A DNA stretch of 64,000 bases from Haliclona indistincta (taxonomy: Eukaryota; Porifera; Demospongiae; Haplosclerida; Chalinidae): contig OZ024790.1 in NCBI GenBank assembly GCA_964017065.1, forward strand, positions 8,818,182-8,882,181. Reading direction: 5' to 3'. The translations under genes and the position numbers were made by a program. Shown piece by piece: positions 34,201 through 43,976 of this stretch. Position 1 is the stretch's first letter. Every line of letters starts with the position of its first letter. The notes beneath the pieces are model-generated. The model did no database searches. It had not been told where the DNA came from and saw nothing but the letters and a program-made list of their open reading frames with translations.

Positions 34201-34293
34201 CAAGCACGATGACATGATCAAGTGATCATACGATCGAAACAATAAGAGCCACGCCTTCGCACGGTAGATGTGCATGCCCACAAAACGATCGAG

Positions 34294-36498
34294 ATGACTT
34301 TATGCCTTCATAGCTTTTTGGAACAGACGGCTGATGTTACCGAATGGTACATGCTGGGTGTGTATATAGACGTCCCACGAGAAGATCTGTCGCACATAGA
34401 GAAAGAGTATTCCAGCCAGGGATCAGCGCGATGCCGAGCGGAATTGTTCAATGTGTGGATGAAACGAACACCCAATGCCTCGTGGGAACTGCTCGCAGCA
34501 GCTCTGGAGAAATTAGGAGAAACTGTACTGGCTGAAAAGACCCGCAAAATGTCCTCACTGCCACCTGCCCACTTAGCTCGCCTAGCTACACCACTCCCGT
34601 CATCAACAGTAAAGGTGGTGATTGAAAAAAGTCAAGTCAAGTTATTTACAGTACTAGAGAAAAGATTCACCGAGGTAGTTATAGACTTTGAGAAGTCTTT
34701 GGAAGAAAAACGAGTCTCTGTAAAAGAATTGAAGAGATTCCTGGATATTCGTCTCGACCTTGGTGGGGAGTTATCACAAGTAGCTAGCATTGACGATCTT
34801 GTGCAGCAGATCCGACCACACTTTTCTTTATTCAACACTGTGATTCTGAAAGAAATTGTTGAAAAATTTGTAGGAGAGCCATTGAAACAGCAAATAGAGA
34901 CTTATGAATGTGAACTAGAAAAATTTATTGAAACCACTGAGCTCTCCCTTTTGAAAAAGGTTGAATTTCTTGATCAATCTGGCTCAGCAGATATGCCACA
35001 AGTCATCTTCAAGCTGACCGGCTTCTGGCCCAGTGTAACTATCAAACGATTTCAGAGGTTCGTTGATCATGTATTTGAAGCCAACTCGAGTGCTCTTACT
35101 AACATTCGTGTGAAACAAGGCTGCATTTGTGTAACATGGTATGCTCGTAAATCAGCCATTGCATCTCTAGCTGCTCGAGCCCAAGAGAAGGTGCTGTTTA
35201 TGCGACATGTTGGAGTTCTGAGTCTGAGTGTAGGAGACACTGTGATCCTGGAGCAAGAAGAAACAGAGGAAGAAGAAACAGACTTGAGCTCAGCACTGAT
35301 ACAAGCCATTAATGCTGATTGTACAGAGGCTGTAGAGTTTTTACTCTTCCTTGGTGCAGATCCTAACTACACCTTAGCAAATGGAACCACACCTCTCATT
35401 CTTGCCTGCTGGAACAATTCTAACAGCATTGCTAAACTGCTTCTCAGAGCTGAGGCAAATGTTAATGCACAAGACAAGCAAGGTACCACTGGTCTAAAGG
35501 TGGTATGTAGCTTAAAAACACCAAATAAAGGTTTAGTGGAACTGCTAGTTGAGTCAGGAGCTCAGCTTGTTGTACCAGGTGAAAAGATAGTGGCACTTCA
35601 AATTGCTACACATGAAGGCCATGCAGATATTGTCCAGTATCTTGTCAGTGCAGGGACTCCAGTGAATGCACAGAACAAGGATGGTGTGACTTCACTCATG
35701 TATGCCTGTTGCGAAAAACGATCTGAAATTGTGTATTTTCTTTTAAATCATGGAGCTGATCTCAATACGCAGGATAGAGAGGGCAATGCAGCACTTCATT
35801 TTGCATGCTATAAACAGATGACAGCAGGTGTGGAGCTTCTTCTTGCACATGGAGCAGATCACAGCTTACGTGGTAAAGAAGGATCAACACCACTCATGCA
35901 TGCTTGTATCAAGAAAGGCAACCTCACAATGGATCCCTCAAGTTTGATTCTGCTACTTTCAGCTGGTGCTGAGCCCAATGCTCAAAACGAGAAAGATTCT
36001 ACAGCTCTCATACTTGCTGCTTATTATGGCTATAAAGAAGGTATTACAGTTTTGCTAAATGCAGGAGCTAGTGTGAACATCCGGGATAGATTCGGACTAA
36101 CTGCTCTTCATGTAGCAGCTGTAAATGGATTCTTATCTATCTCAGAACTTCTCCTAGCATCAGGTGCCCAAGTTTCACTCGCCGACGATGATGGCATGAC
36201 ACCACTTGACTATGCCCTTGATAACAACCATCACGATGTGTGCCAACTACTTCTTACAAGCATAGACTCCGCCCCACTACCAGAGACCACAGACGCCACA
36301 ACAACAAAAGTCACTGCAACTAAACAAGAATCAATACCTCTGCATGGACGGCAGCAAGAAAGTCAACATAGCAGTCCTTTCTCTACACTTGATCAGCTTC
36401 GATATGCTCTAGAGTATCCACTCTCACCAGCTGATACTATCAAACACCAGCAAGTGGACGAGGAAGAAGGAGAAACAAGCACACGCAAAACAAAATAA
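34294..36498 (+). CDS. ANK-2: Death domain-middle domain-ankyrin repeat protein, intact
   Basis: Single exon, 734 residues. The N-terminal about 400 residues are nearly identical to ANK-1 (Death domain 1-86, middle domain about 105-325). The ankyrin block is different: it matches ANK-4 and ANK-5 (KGLVELLVESGAQLVVPGEK, CEKRSEIVYFLLNHGADLNT, SLRGKEGSTPLMHACIKKG). So this gene looks like a recombinant between a clade I front and a clade II back, with the join in or near the conserved core. The tail is FSTLDQLRYALEYPLSPADT then an acidic/basic end. About 1.7 kb from 35700 through the 3' flank matches 45500-47260 closely. Role as for ANK-1; the ligand is unknown. Confidence 0.88.
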   Translation: MTLCLHSFLEQTADVTEWYMLGVYIDVPREDLSHIEKEYSSQGSARCRAELFNVWMKRTPNASWELLAAALEKLGETVLAEKTRKMSSLPPAHLARLATPLPSSTVKVVIEKSQVKLFTVLEKRFTEVVIDFEKSLEEKRVSVKELKRFLDIRLDLGGELSQVASIDDLVQQIRPHFSLFNTVILKEIVEKFVGEPLKQQIETYECELEKFIETTELSLLKKVEFLDQSGSADMPQVIFKLTGFWPSVTIKRFQRFVDHVFEANSSALTNIRVKQGCICVTWYARKSAIASLAARAQEKVLFMRHVGVLSLSVGDTVILEQEETEEEETDLSSALIQAINADCTEAVEFLLFLGADPNYTLANGTTPLILACWNNSNSIAKLLLRAEANVNAQDKQGTTGLKVVCSLKTPNKGLVELLVESGAQLVVPGEKIVALQIATHEGHADIVQYLVSAGTPVNAQNKDGVTSLMYACCEKRSEIVYFLLNHGADLNTQDREGNAALHFACYKQMTAGVELLLAHGADHSLRGKEGSTPLMHACIKKGNLTMDPSSLILLLSAGAEPNAQNEKDSTALILAAYYGYKEGITVLLNAGASVNIRDRFGLTALHVAAVNGFLSISELLLASGAQVSLADDDGMTPLDYALDNNHHDVCQLLLTSIDSAPLPETTDATTTKVTATKQESIPLHGRQQESQHSSPFSTLDQLRYALEYPLSPADTIKHQQVDEEEGETSTRKTK

Positions 36499-37363
36499 CA
36501 AATTACCTAAGCACTACAAAATTAATTTATTTTTGTCTTTCATTTTCTATACTCTATTATTAGTTTTTTTGTCTTTCATGTTTCATGCACTATATCTGTT
36601 ACAGTGTATCTGTTTCTAATCAATATATCTGTTTCTAATCAATCAAGATTTCTTCTCAAGAGGCACGATTTTAGTGTTGTCTATAATTTTGACTAAAATC
36701 TCCCTATCATGTAAAAGGGTTTCTTCACCTCTGACCTCTCTTGAATGGCTTTCTATAATAGAATTTTCTTTTGACTTGGGTTTCCCCGCATAGTGAATTG
36801 GTTTGCAGCTAGTCTAGAAAGCTGGGTTACTGAGTTACTATAATTTGTTATCGGAGATTTTATAATATTCTGTGTCATGCACCCTCATCTCGAGTATGCC
36901 TCTCTGGTCTGGTAATCATACCTGCTACTTGTACAAAGAATTATAATGCATTAATTATTGTCTTTTCTTCTTTGTCGTGTTTTTATTTGCACTATAACTA
37001 CTCTTACTTTTTCTATTGTTCTCTGTATACTGTTATATATGTTATGGAACGTCATCTTGGATTCCATTAGGTGATTATTGCTACCTCACCTGTCATATTT
37101 AAAAGCCCTCATTGTTTACTCCAGGTCAAGTTATTGTCTGCATGCAGCTCTCTGCATGTTTTGTCTAAATTGTTGCTGTCCATGCAGAAACCTAACACTC
37201 ACAATTATCAACATAAAGCTCTATTTTTGAATGTCACTGCATGCTGATGTATAAAATTCGTCACTTCAGTGTTTGTGCTGGATCCATTCTTGAAGGGTAC
37301 TACCTGCATCTAGTAGTGCATTGCCTGTTTTTCGCAAAGTGAAACAGTAAACAATCGACTATC

Positions 37364-37450
37364 ACACACTGACGTCATAGCTTGTTGATATCTGTGGTCA
37401 GTCAAAGCAGGGCAGGAGGCGGATCCGACATCAGCCCCCCATCAGCCATC
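37364..37450 (+). promoter_or_regulatory. Promoter cassette copy 3 with CRE (37370-37377)
   Basis: CACACTGACGTCATAGCTTG ... GGTCAGTCAAAGCAGGGCAG ... GGCGGATCCGACATCAGCCCCCCATCAGCC, immediately before the Death-domain start at 37454. The match to the 47160-47260 cassette is very close. Confidence 0.7.
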
Positions 37451-37453
37451 AAA

Positions 37454-39219
37454 ATGACCTTGTGTCTCCAAAGCTTTTTAGAAGAGACGGCCAAGGTAAC
37501 CGATGCGATGTAAAGCAGAATTGTTCAATGTGTGGATGAAGCGGACACCCAATGCCTCGTGGGAACCGATCGCAGCAGCTCTGGAGAAATTAGGAGAAAC
37601 TGTACTGGCTGAAAAGATCCGTAAAATTTACTTGGAGCGTGACGACAGTTTATACCCGAGTGACTCAACAGTGAATAGAGCTACTCCAAGTCCATCACCA
37701 CCTGAACCATTAGCTGAAGGTGTAGCTTGCAGCGAGAGTGACGTTGCACGCATCCTTGATCTTGGTCTTGGTCGAGGGATCGATGCAACGAATCCCAAAC
37801 CATGGCTGAACAAGACCTCTTATCAAGTGCTACCTGTTGTTTATGAAGATTTAATCGGGACAGAAGAAGGAGGAGCTCTAAACCATTACACGAGTCAAAT
37901 CCAAAGCTCGATTGCTTTGCAGAAGTCTATGATGTCAGCTATCAACAAGTCCAAGGCACCAGTCCGGGTGGGGGTTGATGGAGAAAGAGCACGGTCTTTG
38001 ATGCTAACTCCCAAGCTAGTCGGACAGAGGGTCATAACCCGTACCATATCCTATCGTGAGGAATCTTTAGAAACGCCTCAGAATAGCTTCGAAGTAAAGT
38101 TGTGGAAGTTCTTATGTGAACGATTAGAGTTTCCTGCTGCAGAACCGGATTTCAGTGTTTCAAAAAGTTTCGACAAGCTAATAAACCAAGCAAGTGACTC
38201 TGCAGAGCGACGCAAAAAAGTGATCGATGCATGTTATGCATTTGTGCATGATTTCCGAGCGACTCATTTCGTAACTGCAATTGAATTAGGAGCAGCCGAG
38301 TACACAGTTGAATTTCCTGATGACGAGACAGAACAGACCGATGCTGCCATTGACGTGAGCACGGATAATCCTGCTGAGCCCAGCGTACTGCATAAAAAGA
38401 GAATTGGCGTCATAAACGATGATAGAACAGTGACTAGACGATCACATGGTGAAGCTGTTATTGCTGTAAAGATGCATCCAGTCTCTCGCCTGATTAAACA
38501 ACCCTTCCTAAAACTAGCTCTCCAACTGGCAACGGTCCAGTTCATTGAAGAACATACCGACAGAGAAGGTAAAAATTTATGTACTTTATCATAAATTTTA
38601 CAATTTTATGCTTGTAGGTGGTCCCTACATCTTTGCAGTTAATAACGAATGCTTCCTCTCGGTAAATGATGAATGTGTAGTTGGAGCTACCACTAAGGTG
38701 GAGGATGCAACTGCCTTCTACATAACTCAAGCAGAATGTGACGAACCAGCTCTCATCAACTACTATAAGAAAACAGAAAACGATGAACACTCTGCAAAGC
38801 TGAAAGTCCAAAGAATCCCATGTTACCTTCAAGTGTCATCAATCGGTCTCAACGCTGGCTCTCTGGAAGTGCAATATAATGTCAGAAAAGCGTCACACTG
38901 TTTATTTGTGTTTCACGATCGATTATTAAAGAAACCAGTTGGTGACATGGTTGAGACCCTAGCCAATAACAACGAAGGTTATTACATCAAGTGTGAAGGA
39001 GTGCCTGATAGTTTCCTAGCTGTGGTAAAGCAGCCAGGAAAAGATCCGCTATATGAAACTGCCTGTCGCCGTTATCAAACCAGCTTTGACGATGAGAACG
39101 TCCTCATGCTATTCCAGATTATTCGTCCTGACCATTACCAATTTACGGAGACGAGGTCAGTCGAGGTTAGAGGCATCATAACTCAGCTGAAGCAATATGA
39201 AGTAGCTCGCCTAGAGTGA
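37454..39219 (+). CDS. Death-domain remnant fused to an unrecognised C-terminal module (two exons)
   Basis: The original start at 37454 (MTLCLQSFLEETAKVTD) runs into TGA/TAA-type stops because the central Death-domain segment was deleted. A shorter product can start at 37503 (MRCKAELFNVWMKRTPNASW). From there the frame is open to a donor at about 38567, a 50-bp intron (acceptor about 38617), and an exon to 39219: about 570 residues. After the Death-domain C-half come a Ser/Pro linker and a module not recognised here: PWLNKTSYQVLPVVYEDLIG, TEEGGALNHY, VGVDGERARSLMLTPKLVGQ, FVTAIELGAAEYTV, EAVIAVKMHPVSRLIKQPFL. The second exon gives a beta-rich region (PYIFAVNNECFLSVNDECVV, SLEVQYNVRK, SSIGLNAG). 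Composition suggests a soluble cytoplasmic protein. I have a vague memory of IGTEEGG-type proteins in other invertebrates and fish but cannot name a family. Confidence 0.7.
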
Positions 39220-39669
39220 ACCAGACTTAGCAATGCAAGTTGACATTAATTTTAGCAATTAATAATTATTATAATTCTACTGTATTTTTTCTTTCTGAAA
39301 ATATTTTCTGATTATGCTTACTACTACATGTATACAATCTTATTGCAAGTCAGAAGCATCACAATAATGTAAGCTCATTTCTTATTTTTGGGTAAGACTG
39401 GTCCAACTTGCACTGAATCTGCACTGTGAAAAGAAGCAGTAAGAGGCTAAGCCCCAGAATCTGAAATAAAAAATGAGATGACATGGCTACGTCAATAATT
39501 TCAGCCTCTCCACAAAATTATTCTGGAGCTATGACCGTTGATGATGAAAAGGCTAAAAATAGGTACAAAAGTTTCGTACTCGACCGAGTACTCGACAGCA
39601 ATTAAGCCACACCTCTAATCTATCTTGTTCTTATGGGCGTGCCGATGCAAACACAAAAGATCGCAAAAG

Positions 39670-41919
39670 ATGTCTTTAGCTTTCTGTCTCCGGAGTTTTG
39701 TAGAAGAGACCGCCAAGGTCACTGAATGGTACATGCTGGGTGTGTATATGGACGTACCACGAGAAGATCTCTCGCACATAGAGAAAGAGTATTCCAGCCA
39801 TGGATCAGCTCGATGCAGAGCAGAATTATTCTATGTGTGGATGAAACGAACACCCGATGCCTCGTGGGAACTGCTCGCAGCAGCTCTGGAGAAATTAGGA
39901 GAAACTGTACTGGCTGAAAAGATCCGAAAACTATCAGTTACTGTCCAGATCAACTCGCGTGCTGATTCGTCAACAGCAGAAACAGTGTCAGTGGTGGTTG
40001 AAATAGAATCGAATCTTGTCGACTCATTTTCGATGTTGGAGAGAGAATTTGCTGTCGTGGTAACAAACCTGAAGATGTCTCTTGAAGAAAAGCAAGTCTC
40101 ACTGAAGAAACTAGGAAGATTTCTAGACACTCGTCTCGATTTAGATGGTGAGTTATCACAAATTAACAGCATCGATGAAATTTTCCAGCAGATTAAACAG
40201 CACTTCTGTTTATTCAATACTGTGATTCTGAAAGACATTGTAGAGAATTTTGTAGAAGAGCCGTTGAAACAACAGCTACAAGAATACAAGAGTAAAGTCG
40301 AGCAATTTACTCAAGTTGCCAAAATGTCTCTTTTAAAGGAAGTCAAGTTTCTTGATCAATCTAGCTCAGCAGATATGCCACAAGTCATCTTCAAGCTGAC
40401 CGGCTTCTGGCCCAGTGTAACTATCAAACGATTTCAGAGGTTCGTTGATCATGTATTTGAAGCCAACTCGAGTGCTCTTACTCACATTCATGTGAAACAA
40501 GGCTGCATTTGTGTAACATGGTATGCTCGTAAATCAGCCATTGCATCTCTAGCTGCTCGAGCCCAAGAGAAGGTGCTGTTTATGCGACATGTTGGAGTTC
40601 TGAGTCTGAGCGTAGGAGACACTGTGATCCTGGAGCAAGAAAAAACAGAGGAAGAAGAAACAGACTTGAGCTCAGCACTGATACAAGCCATTACTGCTGA
40701 TTGTACAGAGGCTGTAGAGTTTTTACTCTTCCTTGGTGCAGATCCTAACTGGGCATCAGCAAATGGCACAACACCTCTCATCCTTGCCTGCAGGAACAAT
40801 TCTATCAGCATCACCAAACTGCTTCTCAGAGCTGAGGCAAATGCCAATGCTCAAGACAAGTGGGGACTCACTGGTCTTAAACTGGTGTGTAGCTTGAAGA
40901 CACCAAACAAAGATTTAGTGGAGCTACTAGTTCAGTCCAGGGCTCAGCTTGTCGTACCAGGTGAAGAGATAACCGCACTCGAAATTGCTACAAGAGAAGG
41001 ACATACTGATATTGTTCAGTATCTGGCCAGTGAAGGGGCTCCAGTGAATGCCCAGGACAGCAATGGGGTGACTTCTCTCATGTATGCCTGTCGATATAAA
41101 GGCTGTGAAATGGTCCGTATTCTACTAAGTCATGGAGCCGTTCCCAATATGCAGAACCAGAACAGTAGCACAGCTCTTCATTTTGCTTGCTACAAGCAGT
41201 TGACAGCAGGTGTGGAGCTTCTTCTTGCACATGGGGCAGATCACAGCTTACCAGACAAATGGGGATTAACACCACTGATGTATGCTTGCACTAAAAAGAT
41301 TGGCAGTCAAATGGATACAACAATTCTAGTCTTACTACTTTCAGCTGGTGCTGATCCCAATGCTCAAGCAGAGGAAGGTTCCATAGCTCTCATTGTAGCT
41401 GCTAAATACGATTATAAAGAAGGTGTATCAGTTTTGTTAAATGCAGGAGCTAACGTCAATATGCAGAACATGTTCGGATCAACTGCTCTTCATGTGGCTG
41501 CTGAAAATGGATTCCTAGCTATCTCAGAACTTCTCCTAGCATCAGGTGCCCAAGCCTCACTCACTGACAATGCTGGCATGACACCACTTAACTATGCCCT
41601 TGATAACAACCATCACGATGTGTGCCAACTACTTCTTGCAAACTTTGACTCCAACCCACTACCAGCCGTGACTGAGAGCATAGACACCAGTGGAACACAT
41701 GTAGAGGACACTGACTTAAGCTTATTCATGACTGAAACAATTGAACAAGAACCACAACAACTGTTCAAAAAGGGAAGTAGACAAAACAGTGCTTTCTCCA
41801 CACTCGATCAGCTTCGATATGCTCTAGAGTATCCACTCTCACCAGCCGATACTATCAAACACCACCAAGCTGATGAGGAAGAAGGAGATACAAACAAACA
41901 TCAAAATAATTATGATTAA
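39670..41919 (+). CDS. ANK-3: Death domain-middle domain-ankyrin repeat protein, intact
   Basis: Single exon, 749 residues, ATG at 39670 (MSLAFCLRSFVEETAKVTEW). The Death domain is clade I (VYMDVPREDLSHIEKEY), but the middle-domain front is clade II-like (REFAVVVTNLKMSLEEKQVS, LKDIVENFVEEPLKQQLQEY), so it is mosaic. The invariant core (FLDQSSSADMPQVIFKLTGF onward) is shared with all paralogues. Ten ankyrin repeats (about 331-675) have their own sequence (KWGLTGLKLVCSLKTPNKDL, KKIGSQMDTTILVLLLSAGA), then the tail FSTLDQLRYALEYPLSPADT. An AATAAA-like signal follows near 41956. Upstream spacer 39220-39669 lacks the CRE cassette. Confidence 0.88.
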   Translation: MSLAFCLRSFVEETAKVTEWYMLGVYMDVPREDLSHIEKEYSSHGSARCRAELFYVWMKRTPDASWELLAAALEKLGETVLAEKIRKLSVTVQINSRADSSTAETVSVVVEIESNLVDSFSMLEREFAVVVTNLKMSLEEKQVSLKKLGRFLDTRLDLDGELSQINSIDEIFQQIKQHFCLFNTVILKDIVENFVEEPLKQQLQEYKSKVEQFTQVAKMSLLKEVKFLDQSSSADMPQVIFKLTGFWPSVTIKRFQRFVDHVFEANSSALTHIHVKQGCICVTWYARKSAIASLAARAQEKVLFMRHVGVLSLSVGDTVILEQEKTEEEETDLSSALIQAITADCTEAVEFLLFLGADPNWASANGTTPLILACRNNSISITKLLLRAEANANAQDKWGLTGLKLVCSLKTPNKDLVELLVQSRAQLVVPGEEITALEIATREGHTDIVQYLASEGAPVNAQDSNGVTSLMYACRYKGCEMVRILLSHGAVPNMQNQNSSTALHFACYKQLTAGVELLLAHGADHSLPDKWGLTPLMYACTKKIGSQMDTTILVLLLSAGADPNAQAEEGSIALIVAAKYDYKEGVSVLLNAGANVNMQNMFGSTALHVAAENGFLAISELLLASGAQASLTDNAGMTPLNYALDNNHHDVCQLLLANFDSNPLPAVTESIDTSGTHVEDTDLSLFMTETIEQEPQQLFKKGSRQNSAFSTLDQLRYALEYPLSPADTIKHHQADEEEGDTNKHQNNYD

Positions 41920-42224
41920 CTTAATTTTTGTATGACTGACATGTTTCAATGTAGCTAATAAAAAATTTGTTTGGAATTCGGAAGTTATAATGCTGCTGTG
42001 TGATCATGACTACTGCATGATGTACGTTTGTGCACATAACAATATGGATTATCTGACCAGCCAGCAGCCAACCATTATGCAAACGGTTTGTATAGTCAGA
42101 TTGCTACTATGAGTCTAAAACTTCCTTGTTTAATTTCTGCCTGTTAGTATAGCAGCCATGTATATAGTTCACCACAGTACCAAGATGAATGTCACCATTT
42201 AGACTTTATGAGTGTAAACATCAC

Positions 42225-42720
42225 CTGTATCGTTAAACTGCTTCTCAGAACTGAGGCAAATGCTAAATCAACAGCCACACCGATTCTGCATGCTTGAGTG
42301 AAACAAACTACCAAACAATGAAACCCTCTATTCTAGTCCTCCTTCTCCTGCAGCTGGTGCTGACCTTAATGCTCTAAATATATGAAGTAGGTCCAATAGC
42401 TCTCACGGCAACTGCACATTATCCTTGCATGCTATTATAAAGAAGGTGATTTGTTAAATTCAGGAGCAGCTGCAGGAACATGCAGAACATATTTCATTCC
42501 ATACACTGGGAGTCTTATGAAGTAGCTAATTCTTGTCTGTCTCAAACAACTTTTCTAGCTCACTCGCTGACAATGATGGTATGACACTACTTGACTATAA
42601 TGACCTCGATAACAACCATCACGATGTGAGCCAACTACTTTTTGGAAGCATAGCTATACCAGCCTTGACTACAAGAGCACAGACAATACCAAACAAAATA
42701 CTGACGCTAGCTCAGCTGTG
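42225..42720 (+). pseudogene. Ankyrin-gene remnant a
   Basis: Scattered matches to the ankyrin block: KLLLRTEANA (about 42235), AGADLNAL (about 42355), then LADNDGMTLLDY and NNHHDVSQLLFGSI (about 42560-42650). Frames change several times and the Death and middle domains are gone. Confidence 0.8.
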
Positions 42721-43099
42721 ACCTGGTATACTAATAAATTGTACAAAAATTATAATAAAAGAACAGCAAGGTTTCACCTTTTTGGTGATAGGAGTGTACA
42801 TAATGGAGCATAAAATTAATAAAATTATATGTCATAATAATGATGACAAACGAGGAGCACAGTTCAAGCAATTGTGCAACAAGTTCCACACTACTGCATG
42901 CTATTGAATAACATTAATAATAGCTTTGCATGTGTATTCTAACATGTGGGAAACCTAAGCCGGTTACTTAAAATTGTCTTCCATGCAGGAAACAATTGTA
43001 CAAGGTCTAGTAGCAGTTTTTATCACAACTGAAGGTTTGATATAAAGTCTACTATCATGTTTCTAAAAGCCTGTTAGTACACTATGACAACTGTGTCTG

Positions 43100-43450
43100 A
43101 TTTTTATTTTGGTTTCACCGCTTTTCGTGTAACAGCTGAAAGCGGCTTCTTATCTATTTCCGAAATTCTCCTAGCATCAATGCATCATGCAGGTGCCCAC
43201 TCACTGACAATGATGGTACGACACTGCTTGACTGTGCCCTTAGTGAAAGCCATTTTGATGTGTGCCAACTAATTCTAGCAAACATAAACTCCAACCCACT
43301 ACCAGCCGTGAGTGAGAGCACAGACACTAGACTACTGCCGACTAGAAGCACTAACTACAGCTCATTCATGAATAAAACTGACAATTGGACATTAATTTTA
43401 GATAGACCAAGAATCCATGCTTTTCCACACTTCATTATCCACCAATAATT
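43100..43450 (+). pseudogene. Ankyrin-gene remnant b
   Basis: Last ankyrin repeat and linker only: FTAFRVTAESGFLSISEILL, then after a small insertion and a frame change LTDNDGTTLLDCAL, then CQLILANINSNPLPAVSEST, then degenerate tail. A separate remnant from 42225-42720, since both contain the same repeat. Confidence 0.8.
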
Positions 43451-43889
43451 ACCATGAACCGCTGACGAGGATGATAAACTTGTATCACAATTAAAGAAAT
43501 AGACGAAAAACTTTGTACACGTAATCATGCAATTTTGTTGAATAATATTATTACTGTTTCTATGTTTTAAGAACCAGGAGCATTGCCATTCGCTTCTACT
43601 GTTTTATAGCGAGGATGGAATTGGTATTGACTGTAACATTATTACCACGCAACAAACACCACTGAATTTGCTGCGATGACCTGAGTACCAAAATATTCCG
43701 TTTTTGCTGTTTTACCTGTAATACCTACTCATTACCATGCATGGAATGAGTAGGTCTTGTACAAAAAAAGAAACTACAGTCCATTATCACCATTCTCTAT
43801 TATCAATAATGCTGCAATCTGCTTCACATACTAAACATGTGTTTTAATGATATAAAAGACTAGAAGTTCCTGCTCATACTCCTTAGCGT

Positions 43890-43976
43890 ACTCAGCGTGA
43901 ATGGAGGTTGCACCTCTCTCAGTCTCACGAGGCGGAGTCGACGTAACGTAAACAATCGACCCTGGCGGATGCGATC
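43890..43976 (+). promoter_or_regulatory. Clade II promoter (ANK-4)
   Basis: GGAGGTTGCACCTCTCTCAGTCTCACGAGGCGGAGTC region followed by CCTGGCGGATGCGATC just before the ATG. The first half recurs at 59990-60040 and the second at 61890-61914, now 1.85 kb apart. CGACGTAACG resembles a half CRE. Confidence 0.55.
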
